Shown one piece after another: positions 12,001 to 20,378 of a stretch of 64,000 nt of DNA. Location of the stretch: positions 930,001 to 994,000 of the forward strand of contig NC_012992.1 of assembly GCF_000026365.1 (NCBI RefSeq). Direction: 5' to 3'. The DNA is from Zygosaccharomyces rouxii. Lineage: Eukaryota > Ascomycota > Saccharomycetes > Saccharomycetales > Saccharomycetaceae. Positions within the stretch are counted from its first letter, which is position 1. Each line of letters begins with the position of its first letter. The position numbers and the translations under genes were made by a program. Under the pieces are notes generated by a model. That model was given only the letters and a program-made list of their open reading frames with translations, did no database searches and had not been told where the DNA came from.

Positions 12001-13077
12001 AGTTCTCAAATCTTAGACGATCTTCTTCATTATGGAATCCCTAAGCTCGAATCCAATGACACTGCCCCAAACGATAATCCTTCCCAGCTATACAGAAGTC
12101 TTAACTTTGCGAACCTGTGGATATTCCAAGCATTTACAAATTTTCAAATTGAGCTTATTTTAAATGTCGAGGGTGATTGCCACACCTGCTTGCACGATTT
12201 CTTGTTTGAAGTGGTGGAGGCTACCGATTATAATTGTCTGTGTGCTCATATATTTGATCGTATTGAAGATATGTCCGTTATTGAATTGATTGCTCAAACG
12301 TTTGAAGAAGATTTCTTCAATAAATTCTTTTCTGTTGAAGAATTGGACAAAAACTATATGGCGGTTATAGTAGAAGTACTTACTTCTCTTTCACAAAAAG
12401 TTCACAAAGATTCTTCTAATGATTTAAAGATATCTGATGCTAATTTCAATCTTCTGAAACATATTATGAGCTCTTTCTGTCAAATGCCAGAAAATGAAAT
12501 GCAGGGATTGGAAGCACAATTAGATGTTTTCCTGAAAATATTCTCTATTCATCAAAACATATTATTTCACCACATTATAATAGCGATTCAGAGTGGGAAT
12601 TACGAGGAGGCTACAGCTCTAATAAATGACATGTACACATTGTTTGATAAAATATCTTTTAACTTAAGGTTGAAATTAATGCTTTACGAAGTTTTGTCCT
12701 CCTTAAAATCCTATTGCATTTACGTTTCCACTGCAGTTACTGAAAATAGTGAACAGAAATTCGAAGTTCCAGAAAGGCTACTAAGCCTGCCACCTTTCCA
12801 AATATCATCTTTTATGAAGGAAGAAGATGACAGAGAATTGAATGAGGAAGTAGATTTGGGTGTCTCTACTATTGATACAAGAACGACTATGGAAAGGGAG
12901 AAATTTCACAGATGGTTCATATTCAACAAGAAGGAGAATCAGTACTGGTGTGAATTACAAAACGAACCTTACCACTACATCAACAATTTCCAGTCTGAAG
13001 CAGTTACTTCATTTAACAACTCATGTTTGAATTTGAGTTTATTCAATGCAACCTTCCGAAGGCAAAATCCCAAGTAG
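9025..13077 (+). CDS. SRB8: Mediator kinase-module subunit Med12
   Basis: A ~1350-residue protein matching S. cerevisiae Srb8 over its length: N-terminal [63 protein letters not shown] (the Med12 domain), [19 protein letters not shown] and [21 protein letters not shown]. Med12 links and activates Cdk8-cyclin C (Ssn3-Ssn8) in the Mediator kinase module in the nucleus. The ATG at 9025 gives [13 protein letters not shown], in line with the family; the frame is open upstream but only from a TTG. It is convergent with ZRG17 (43 bases). It corresponds to YCR081W, close to PTC6 (YCR079W) as in S. cerevisiae. Confidence 0.96.
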   Translation: [1350 protein letters not shown]

Positions 13078-13120
13078 ATAACTGTATATATCTAAATGAG
13101 TAAAGTTCTTTTTCTTATAA

Positions 13121-15028
13121 TCATATTCTATCGATTTCAACCGTCGTCTCGGCGTTTGGTAGAATACGTTGTATGCATTTATCAACAGCCAAACGTAAGT
13201 TTAATTCGTCAGAATCTGAACCACCTCTCAGAGTAACATTCACTAAAACAACATACAAATTGAAACTTACTTTGGCAACGAAAAATTTGTCATAATGCAG
13301 GCTACACTTTGTCAAAAATTCAGGTAATTTTTCAATCTCTTCTTTCATCATTGATTTTAATACCGTTGTATCATCATTTGGACCTATTTTAGAGGAGCCT
13401 GTCCACGGAAACCAAGAACGATTACGCTTTTGTAGTAAAGTGTTGTTTTCTGCAAGTGAAATTCCACTCACAGATCTTTTCCTAACCATTGTATCTAGTT
13501 GGTCTTCCTGTTGCGAGCTTTCCCCCAAAGTATCACCTAGAAAATGAGGTTTGGGCAAAGTAGTCGTTGAAAATCCCAGCAATAAGATAGTTGATGTCCA
13601 TTCTGCAATGGTCATCCCATGGAATAGAATGATAGCTGCAATGAAGGCTGCCGCTAAGTAATCTGAAATTGCAGAAAGGTAACCCACTAAGGAAGGATAG
13701 AGCAACAGGTATAAGGTATAAGTGATTGTGATAATTGGATTTTTAGTCTTAAGCTTGGAATACTTGTTTGCATAAAAAATCTTGTAAAGCGAAACCGCTG
13801 AAATCAGTAAATTGATGGTTAGCACAGGATACCATAGGGCAAAATTACTATCCTGTGAGAAATGATTGTTAGCGCCATGATGAGAATGAGGTATTTGAGA
13901 TGCAATTTCTTCATGATTCTTATTGTCCAACTCGACAAATAAGACAATACATTCTTCCACTATATGGAATAGCAAATCTAACCCCACAAAGCATAGTGAA
14001 ACCGCTAATGAAAAACTGATTAAAACTTCGATTCTATTCAAACCAAATGGGTAAGTAATTGTACCTGTATACCAGACTTCAAATTGTGATAAGTTCTCTA
14101 CAAATATGATTGCAATAGAACCAATGACATCGTAGGCGATAAAATGTGAGAGTGTACCAAAATTACTCCAGGAATTATGGTGGCCCAGTTGGAAGACGAG
14201 GAGACACATGCAAAGTTGAATAAACGTTAAAAAAAGTTGGAAATGGGCTCTTGGCCATGAAAAATTCTTAATTAGATCGTTCAAATCAGGAATCGGTAAT
14301 GATTTGGCAATGCTTAATGGAATTTTGACTTCAGGTTCTTGGAAAAAATTCATTGAAACTGACGAATGTTTGTAGCGATGACCTTTACGAAACATGGTTC
14401 TGGTATTCGAAGAGGATGCAGATGGCGGTGGAGATTGCATCGATGGAGGAGGTGCTAAATTAAATGGAGCTTCGAAAAGAGCAGAACTTGGTCGACTACT
14501 TCTCTTCAGTCTAGCATCAGGCGAGCTCGATCTCGTTGGAGATCTAGTACGTGTAGTTGGGGGTGCTAATTTTGGACCTGGAATATATCTAGATTGTCTA
14601 TTTGATTGTTTCGTAGCACTACTTTGACTTCCTGTAAGGGTTGGGGGTCGCAATTGTTGTTGCTGGGGTGTCTGAGGTGCTTGAGCCGGTGTTGGGGAGC
14701 CGGTATTGACATTACCAAATGTAAATGATGGATTGTAAATTAAACTTGAACTGGAATTGTTACCTTCATAAGAGGCGTAAAATGCTTGTGGAGGTTGCGG
14801 CAGGATTGGTGATTGTAATCCGGATTTCTGAGCACTACTACTAGCACTATTGAAGCCTGGTTCGCTTTTAGCTAGAGGCGTATGAAAACCAGGGGGTTGT
14901 GGAAAATTCGGAGGCTCAAGCGTATTTTCCTCTTCCTCAATGGAATTCATAATTGGTGTACTTGATGGGGGAGAATGATCGTGATGTTTCTCCTCTGGAA
15001 TTTCAAATGATTGTGAGAACTGATCCAT
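13121..15028 (-). CDS. ZRG17: ER zinc transporter of the cation diffusion facilitator family
   Basis: A ~635-residue protein with a long Pro/Ser-rich, presumably cytosolic N-terminus (~270 residues), then a hydrophobic domain with several membrane spans (FIAYDVIGSIAIIFVEN, INLLISAVSLYKIFY, YLAAAFIAAIILFHGMTIAEW). A His-containing loop (PHSHHGANNH) lies between spans. S. cerevisiae Zrg17 forms a heteromer with Msc2 that brings zinc into the ER. The ATG at 15026-15028 gives MDQFSQSFEIP; further upstream only a TTG is in frame. The order after SRB8 mirrors YNR039C beside YNR038W with SRB8 interleaved. I could not define a convincing Zap1 site in the promoter. Confidence 0.9.
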   Translation of the reverse strand: MDQFSQSFEIPEEKHHDHSPPSSTPIMNSIEEEENTLEPPNFPQPPGFHTPLAKSEPGFNSASSSAQKSGLQSPILPQPPQAFYASYEGNNSSSSLIYNPSFTFGNVNTGSPTPAQAPQTPQQQQLRPPTLTGSQSSATKQSNRQSRYIPGPKLAPPTTRTRSPTRSSSPDARLKRSSRPSSALFEAPFNLAPPPSMQSPPPSASSSNTRTMFRKGHRYKHSSVSMNFFQEPEVKIPLSIAKSLPIPDLNDLIKNFSWPRAHFQLFLTFIQLCMCLLVFQLGHHNSWSNFGTLSHFIAYDVIGSIAIIFVENLSQFEVWYTGTITYPFGLNRIEVLISFSLAVSLCFVGLDLLFHIVEECIVLFVELDNKNHEEIASQIPHSHHGANNHFSQDSNFALWYPVLTINLLISAVSLYKIFYANKYSKLKTKNPIITITYTLYLLLYPSLVGYLSAISDYLAAAFIAAIILFHGMTIAEWTSTILLLGFSTTTLPKPHFLGDTLGESSQQEDQLDTMVRKRSVSGISLAENNTLLQKRNRSWFPWTGSSKIGPNDDTTVLKSMMKEEIEKLPEFLTKCSLHYDKFFVAKVSFNLYVVLVNVTLRGGSDSDELNLRLAVDKCIQRILPNAETTVEIDRI

Positions 15029-16319
15029 ATTTTCAAGTATGGAGGGTAGTAAGTCCAGAGGAAAACAGAGGTTCACTGCTATCAGTCTGTGTTTATATTT
15101 ATTCAATGCTGTTTAGTCGAGAACCCTTTAAGTTAGCGGCTCGGGGACTGTTTGGTGAACAAATATCTGAATCATTATATACGTCACAGCCATATTTGAT
15201 AATAAAACTCCAAGATATGAAGACATTAGCCGCTGATTCAGGCCCTCAAGTTAATTTTAATACAGTCTTGAGAAATTTCTGGATTTTTTCCAGTTCTTTC
15301 CAAAAATTTTGAGTCGAAACTGGCCCAGTGACGAAGAAAACAAGAAATAGTCTACATCCACTCAATTCGGTGTGCGGAATCGTTTGAATACTTCTCGAGA
15401 TGTATTGCTGTGTGTGTGTTGGGACATCCTTTTGATTGGTTCAAGTATGCAGCATATGTCCTTAAGCCTCTGGTAGCATTGGGAATAAATCGCGAGGAAT
15501 TGCAGCTGATCTTATTCCGGAGCTGAAAAAGAGCACTGTGAGAATATAAGGTGTATGGCTCGGTGACTGGACACCGCTACAGTAACAGCCCACGGTTTCC
15601 AAACCTTTTTGTCGGTTCTTTTCAAGATATTTCTTCCCCCATCAAGAATCGAACCTACGAACTCGTCTTATCCGATAAATTTATCAAATGGTATCATTTG
15701 CGTAAAGCAAGAAGATATTCGCAAGCAAAATATTTGCTACACGTCCTGTGTGCATTAGATTTGGCACAATTGACTCGGGCAGTACTTCAAATCATCCTGC
15801 TCCCCAGTCCATCCCCTGCACCTCTCCGACGCGTAGATCACTAACTTTAAATCTGAAAAGAGTAGTCAACTCACAAAATTTTGCATTAAACTAAGCAATT
15901 GATTGCAAACATCCCAAATAAAATTTCTATTCTTCTGCAGTTTCTCGAGCACACGAATTTTATTTATTTTTTTTTGCCCAAGTTGAAAAAATGAAAAAAA
16001 AAAAAAAAAAAAAAAAAAAAAACATAGACGCGAAAAAAGAATTTAGAAGCGCGTCTTGATGGGAATCAGCAATCAAGCAAATTCGAATACCACTAAAGAT
16101 TAAAAAATAATAATTCCATGTACGTGTTTATCGATTTCTCACCAATGGTGTCGAGAGATTAGTCTCAACCACAACTACCGTTCATTTCACTTCTCTGCCA
16201 TTAAAAGCCTTTTTCTAACAGAGGTTTATTCCCCAACGTCGTTCGTTAGCGTTTTAATTCAACAATAACAACAGCAGTATTATACTAGTACCCATATCCT
16301 TTGGGGTCATCTCAAGACC
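15029..16319. promoter_or_regulatory. Long ZRG17-SWE1 divergent spacer with A29 tract and SCB-like site
   Basis: A 1.3-kb divergent intergenic region, one of the longest in the window. It contains an uninterrupted run of 29 A (15994-16022), then ACGCGAAA at 16028-16035 (SCB/MCB-like; SWE1 is a G1/S gene in S. cerevisiae) and AGCGCGTCTT shortly after. An open frame at 15551-15844 lacks any ATG and I do not consider it a gene. No tRNA or snoRNA was recognised. Confidence 0.5.
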
Positions 16320-18647
16320 ATGGCAGAGAAGTTAAGGCTGAGAGAACAAGAAGAAGAGGAAGAGGAAGATTTCAATATGTTTAAGGGAGAGGAAATGGAT
16401 TACGGAGGTAGTAATGATGACGAAGAGGACGAGGACGAAGAAGATTCTGATGGTAGGAGATCGTCAAATAATTTAAGATTTTATCCCTACACAAATCATA
16501 AGCTGACCCGAAGCGTTGGAACTCTAAACCTTTCGTTGAGTAGTAACCTGTCTACACCTCATCATAATAAACAATTGGGTGATATAAGGGAGGAGGATCC
16601 AAATGAAAGAAGTGTTAATGAATACATCAATCGATGGTCGCCATTTGACGATTATAGTCCAAGTACACCTGTAACATTAAAAAGAACGGCTTCAAAAAGT
16701 GAACTTTCGCCATTTGTTAATGATCCTGATATCTTGAAGCGATGGAAATATAAAGTTTCGAATTCTAGACTGAATAAAAGTTCTCTGAGCCCCCCACAAA
16801 TACAACAACGAGATACAGAGAATGTACCGCCATCGGGTAGACTAGACCCATCGGCATTTAATGCACCGACTGGATTGGTGTCAAAAACGAGTAGATCTTC
16901 TTCCACGTATCCACAGAAATTATCCATTCCTGATACTCCTGTGAAAAAATCACCGATGTTAGAAGAATCAAGGTTATCAAATACAATGGATGATTCTCCA
17001 AGATTTAATGTTACTCACGAAACTTCACTTTTCCAACAATCACCATCTTTAAAGACAATCCCTCAAATTTCTGTTGATAATTCACCCTTGAGTGCCGGTA
17101 ACTACAATGGTAATCCGATTCTTGATAATGACGATGATAATAATAATAATAATCATAGTCGTAATCATGATGTCAGTATTAACAGACTATCGAAAATACG
17201 ATATCCGCCCCATTTCCACGTTAATCGATATAAAAAGATTAAAAAATCGAGAAATTCAATTGTTCTGAAAAATAGTGAATTGACCAACAGTTTACAACAA
17301 TTCACGGACGATCTTTATGGGACTGATAATGGTAACTATCAAGATCAAAATGGGGACGTTATGTTTTTATCAAATTTACCGCCACCAAGTATTGGTGACC
17401 CGCGTACATTTTATGAGGGGGGCAGCAGCACTGATACGACACCAACGAGAAGAAAATCGATGTTAGGAGCCCAAAACAAACAACATTTACCATCAATTCG
17501 GGTACCATCTTCAGATAATAGATTAGAATTCGCCGCGCATAATGGATCAGCAGAATCTTCACCTTTACAACATCGAAAGCATGCAACCCTGAATCCAGAT
17601 AGTCATCTTTTTGAAAAGTTTAAAAACGTTTGCACATTAGGTGAAGGTCAATTTTCCAAAGTTTATCAAGTAACATTTGCTCAAAACAATCGAAAATATG
17701 CGGTTAAGGCGATTCAACCCAATAAATATAATACCGTGAAACGAATATTACAAGAAGTTAAAATACTCGATGAGATAAGTAAGACGAATTTGGACCAAGA
17801 GGGTAAGGAATATGTGATAGACTTTATTAGTTCATGGAAGTATCAAAATGCGTTTTATGTGATGACTGAATACTGTGAAAATGGGAATTTGGATGGTTTT
17901 TTACAAGAGCATATTATTGCCAAAAATACAAGACTAGAAGATTGGAGAATTTGGAAAATTATTGTCGAAATAAGTCTCGCTCTGAGGTTCGTCCACGAAT
18001 CTTGTCACATCGTCCATCTAGACCTTAAGCCAGTAAACGTTATGGTTACTTTTGAAGGTAATTTAAAATTAGGAGATTTTGGTATGGCTACTCATTTGCC
18101 TTTAGAAGATGTTGCATTTGAAAATGAAGGTGATAGAGAATACATTGCTCCAGAAATTATTTCCGATTGCATTTACGATTTCAAAGCCGATATTTTTTCG
18201 CTGGGCCTTATGATCGTTGAAATTGCCGCTAACGTTGTATTGCCTGATAACGGTAACGCTTGGCACAAATTACGTTCAGGAGATCTCTCAGATGCCGGTA
18301 GATTAAGCTCTACAGATATTCATTCTGAATCACTTTTTTCTGATAGTTCGAAGGTGGATACGAACATTACAAGTATATCGGATTATCAGCATAACACCGG
18401 TAAGCACGGCAATGCTCTAAGAAGCAATAGATCAATTATACCAGCGTGGGTACCTAAATTTCTCATCGATGGTGAATCTTTAGAACGTATGGTAAAATGG
18501 ATGATTGACCCAAATCACACAAGAAGACCAAGTGCGGATGATGTCTTACACACAGAGGAATGCATTTACGTGGAGATGACTCGTAAGGCAGGTGCCATAA
18601 TTCAAGAAGACGATTACGGTCCTAAACCTGATTTTTTCACCAGTTAG
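16320..18647 (+). CDS. SWE1: Wee1-type protein kinase of the morphogenesis checkpoint
   Basis: A 775-residue protein with a long Ser/Asn-rich regulatory N-terminus (~430 residues) and a C-terminal kinase domain. The glycine loop is GEGQFSKVY (from Gly441), the lysine motif YAVKAIQ, and the catalytic loop is HLDLKPVNVMV (566-576), where Leu replaces Arg of the common HRD, as in Wee1 kinases; DFG follows at ~586. Swe1 phosphorylates the inhibitory tyrosine of Cdc28 and delays mitosis. Many S/T-P sites in the N-terminus (e.g. SPRF, TPVKKSP) fit regulation by CDK and polo kinase. SCB-like promoter DNA fits G1/S expression. Position beside RPL39 matches YJL187C-YJL189W. Confidence 0.96.
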   Translation: MAEKLRLREQEEEEEEDFNMFKGEEMDYGGSNDDEEDEDEEDSDGRRSSNNLRFYPYTNHKLTRSVGTLNLSLSSNLSTPHHNKQLGDIREEDPNERSVNEYINRWSPFDDYSPSTPVTLKRTASKSELSPFVNDPDILKRWKYKVSNSRLNKSSLSPPQIQQRDTENVPPSGRLDPSAFNAPTGLVSKTSRSSSTYPQKLSIPDTPVKKSPMLEESRLSNTMDDSPRFNVTHETSLFQQSPSLKTIPQISVDNSPLSAGNYNGNPILDNDDDNNNNNHSRNHDVSINRLSKIRYPPHFHVNRYKKIKKSRNSIVLKNSELTNSLQQFTDDLYGTDNGNYQDQNGDVMFLSNLPPPSIGDPRTFYEGGSSTDTTPTRRKSMLGAQNKQHLPSIRVPSSDNRLEFAAHNGSAESSPLQHRKHATLNPDSHLFEKFKNVCTLGEGQFSKVYQVTFAQNNRKYAVKAIQPNKYNTVKRILQEVKILDEISKTNLDQEGKEYVIDFISSWKYQNAFYVMTEYCENGNLDGFLQEHIIAKNTRLEDWRIWKIIVEISLALRFVHESCHIVHLDLKPVNVMVTFEGNLKLGDFGMATHLPLEDVAFENEGDREYIAPEIISDCIYDFKADIFSLGLMIVEIAANVVLPDNGNAWHKLRSGDLSDAGRLSSTDIHSESLFSDSSKVDTNITSISDYQHNTGKHGNALRSNRSIIPAWVPKFLIDGESLERMVKWMIDPNHTRRPSADDVLHTEECIYVEMTRKAGAIIQEDDYGPKPDFFTS

Positions 18648-18656
18648 TTTGTCATA

Positions 18657-18680
18657 TTTTTTTTTTTTTTTTTTTTTTTT
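18657..18680. repeat. T24 homopolymer downstream of SWE1
   Basis: Twenty-four consecutive T bases directly after the SWE1 stop region and before the snoRNA promoter elements. Such tracts exclude nucleosomes in yeast; here it probably marks the snoRNA promoter boundary. Confidence 0.7.
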
Positions 18681-18697
18681 GTTTTTTCGCATCGCAT

Positions 18698-18743
18698 CTC
18701 ATCACATTGAATCTCATCACCAAATTTTTCATACATATATAAA
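18698..18743 (+). promoter_or_regulatory. Promoter of the snoRNA unit: PAC pair, RRPE-like, TATA
   Basis: CTCATC (PAC on the opposite strand) occurs at 18698-18703 and 18713-18718, CAAATTTTTCA (RRPE-like) at 18721-18731 and TATATAAA at 18736-18743. No protein gene follows on this strand before RPL39 (minus strand), so these elements fit the downstream box C/D snoRNA. Confidence 0.65.
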
Positions 18744-18830
18744 GGAGAAAGGTTCAAGTTAACAGAACATGTCACTTGTCGTTCGGTAAACAGAAACATA
18801 AAACCATTGAATAGTTTGTGGTAATCTTGT

Positions 18831-18854
18831 TCGTCTTGCGAGTACGCCTGGCGA
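18831..18854 (+). other. Candidate Rnt1 processing hairpin in snoRNA leader
   Basis: TCGTC (18831-18835) pairs with GGCGA (18850-18854), and GCG/CGC close an AGTA tetraloop at 18841-18844. AGNN tetraloops are the recognition mark of yeast RNase III (Rnt1), which trims many snoRNA 5' leaders. It ends 26 bases before the mature snoRNA core. The pairing is visible; processing is inferred. Confidence 0.55.
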
Positions 18855-18880
18855 TTAATTTTCTACGACTATCTTGTCTT

Positions 18881-18977
18881 GGGGTTACGATGAGTAAACG
18901 AAACACTAAAACGCTAGATAGTATCTGAAAGCATTATTTATGATTGTGTGTTATAAACAGAAATATCTCTGAACCCC
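18881..18977 (+). ncRNA. SNR65: Box C/D snoRNA guiding methylation of 25S rRNA (snR65 orthologue)
   Basis: A terminal stem GGGGT (18881-18885) / ACCCC (18973-18977) brackets box C-like ACGATGA (18887-18893) and box D CTGA (18969-18972). Inside lie D' CTGA (18925-18928) and C'-like ATGATTG (18940-18946). The 12 bases ahead of D', CGCTAGATAGTA (18912-18923), are fully complementary to the conserved yeast 25S rRNA segment TACTATCTAGCG. The fifth base from D' faces a U, which I place at Um2347, the known target of snR65. The size (~100 nt) also fits. In S. cerevisiae, SNR65 lies beside RPS14A on chromosome III, the duplicate of this RPL39-RPS22-RPS14 region, so synteny agrees. Exact ends are approximate. 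Confidence 0.88.
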
Positions 18978-19176
18978 TTCCATCCCTTCTTACATTATTA
19001 CCATGACTATCATTCACATTATTGATATTATTGATACTATTGTTATTATGGACTATCAATACTAATAGTAATTTGAACAGTCTTGAACCTTTTAAATTAT
19101 ACAGACTATTAAATTTCTTATAAGTTGAAGTTTGAAAAAATGACCAGAAAGAAAGGTTTCCACCAGAGTGAGGCGA

Positions 19177-19446
19177 TTACAAACCCAACTTAGTTCTTCT
19201 CCAGTGTCTTCTCTTGGCGTTGTAACGGATAGTGTTGCCAGATCTCATTCTGATCCATTGAGGCAAAGGTCTGTTTTGCTTCTTGATCTTGGACAACTTT
19301 TGCTTGATCTTAAAAGTCTTTTGAGCCTAATTCATCAGTTAGTATATTGAACACATAATTAACGTAACAGAAGCCTATACGTATTCTGAACGTATTACTC
19401 TGAATCTCCAAAATAGTATCTCATTTCATGTCACACATACTGGCAT
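19177..19446 (-). CDS. RPL39: 60S ribosomal protein eL39, two exons
   Basis: Exons are complement(19441..19446) and complement(19177..19326). Exon 1 is ATGCCA only; exon 2 encodes [20 protein letters not shown] onward to WRRTKLGL, giving a 51-residue protein as in S. cerevisiae. The product is a small basic protein lining the 60S exit tunnel. The donor is GTATGT, the branch site TACTAAC and the acceptor TTAG, and a six-base first exon followed by an intron is the same design as S. cerevisiae RPL39. Residue 2 is Pro rather than Ala. It diverges from RPS22, probably sharing a promoter, and lies between SWE1 and RPS22 as YJL189W does. Confidence 0.95.
19327..19440 (-). other. RPL39 intron
   Basis: 114-base spliceosomal intron: donor GTATGT (complement of 19435-19440), branch TACTAAC (complement of 19338-19344), acceptor TAG (complement of 19327-19329). 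Only ten bases separate branch motif and acceptor end. Confidence 0.93.
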
Positions 19447-19985
19447 CTTGATCTTTGGTCCTGGCCTCTTAACAGGAATTAACTAGTGATTGTTTGCCCT
19501 TCAAGTTCTTGTAACTATGTTTGATGAAACTAACCTTGCAGCGTGCAGGCGGACCTCCAGGCGGGAACCAACTGGTCTCTCAGAAAGCGACGACGCATCT
19601 GCCGGGCAGACGCAGTAGAACGCTAGGCAGAGTAACTGGACGGAGCTCCAGAGTGCCAGGCAGAATTGTTGGGCAGAGTCTGCCTAGGCACTGGGCGGAA
19701 AGTCTCCGCCTAGACGATGCGATAGCTGTAAAACTTTCAATCGGACCCACGCAAAAAAATGCGTCGACACCCCATACACCGCAGCTTTAAACGGCATATT
19801 TTTTCAATTTTCTTTTTCAAGAAATTCACCGACGCACAAAAAACAGTCACTTGAAAAACTTCAACGGTTTCCGGAACCAGTGCACAGATGCCCACTGAAC
19901 AGTTGAAAGTAGACGTACTACTAGTGGTTAATTGAGAAGGACATCTTTAACAGAGTCGACTTAGTGACAAAAACCAGCAACAAAA
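19447..19985. promoter_or_regulatory. Divergent RPL39/RPS22 promoter with Rap1-like site and GGCRGA cluster
   Basis: A 539-base spacer driving two ribosomal protein genes. A Rap1-like element, ACACCCCATACACC, lies at 19767-19780 (one extra C relative to the consensus). Between 19548 and 19712 the GGCRGA/TCYGCC word recurs nine times in both orientations; the cluster is described as a separate repeat. No additional ORF or RNA is recognised. Confidence 0.6.
19548..19712. repeat. Cluster A of the GGCRGA word
   Basis: Copies of GGCRGA or its complement begin at 19548, 19598, 19605, 19626, 19659, 19672, 19679, 19694 and 19705, with a near match at 19559. Two pairs form palindromes: TCTGCCGGGCAGA (19598-19610) and TGCCTAGGCA (19681-19690). 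The stretch is visibly GC-richer than the surrounding spacer. Function unknown; a clustered binding site or a decayed dispersed repeat are the main options. Confidence 0.7.
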
Positions 19986-20378
19986 ATGACCAGAACCTCT
20001 GTGCTAGCTGATGCTTTGAACGCCATCAACAACGCTGAAAAGACCGGTAAGCGTCAAGTTTTAATCAGACCTTCTTCCAAGGTTATCATCAAGTTTTTGC
20101 AAGTTGTTCAAAGACACGGTTACATTGGTGAATTCGAATACATCGATGATCACAGATCTGGTAAGATTGTTATCCAATTGAACGGTAGATTGAACAAGTG
20201 TGGTGTTATCTCTCCACGTTTCAACGTCAAGATTGGTGACATTGAAAAATGGACTGAAAACTTGTTGCCAGCTAGACAATTCGGTTACGTCATTTTGACT
20301 ACTTCCGCTGGTATCATGGACCATGAGGAAGCTAGAAGAAAGCACGTCTCTGGTAAAATCTTGGGTTTCGTCTACTAA
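19986..20378 (+). CDS. RPS22: 40S ribosomal protein uS8
   Basis: A 130-residue protein, the exact length of S. cerevisiae Rps22, nearly identical throughout ([19 protein letters not shown] at the start, [19 protein letters not shown] at the end). It is a core small-subunit protein binding the central domain of 18S rRNA. Codons are strongly biased to the highly expressed set. No intron interrupts this copy. It lies between RPL39 and RPS14 as YJL190C does, and is convergent with RPS14 across ~258 bases that contain no further gene. Confidence 0.98.
   Translation: MTRTSVLADALNAINNAEKTGKRQVLIRPSSKVIIKFLQVVQRHGYIGEFEYIDDHRSGKIVIQLNGRLNKCGVISPRFNVKIGDIEKWTENLLPARQFGYVILTTSAGIMDHEEARRKHVSGKILGFVY

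Noticed and set aside
15122..15133. ACCCTTTAAGT as a Zap1 zinc-response element for ZRG17
   Set aside because: Differs from ACCTTNAAGGT in spacing and in the last bases; too weak to claim.
15643..15660. GGTTCGATTC-like sequence on the minus strand, resembling a tRNA box B
   Set aside because: No box A, no T-arm pairing and no acceptor stem nearby.
15551..15844. 97-codon open frame in the ZRG17-SWE1 spacer
   Set aside because: Contains no ATG and matches no protein I recognise.
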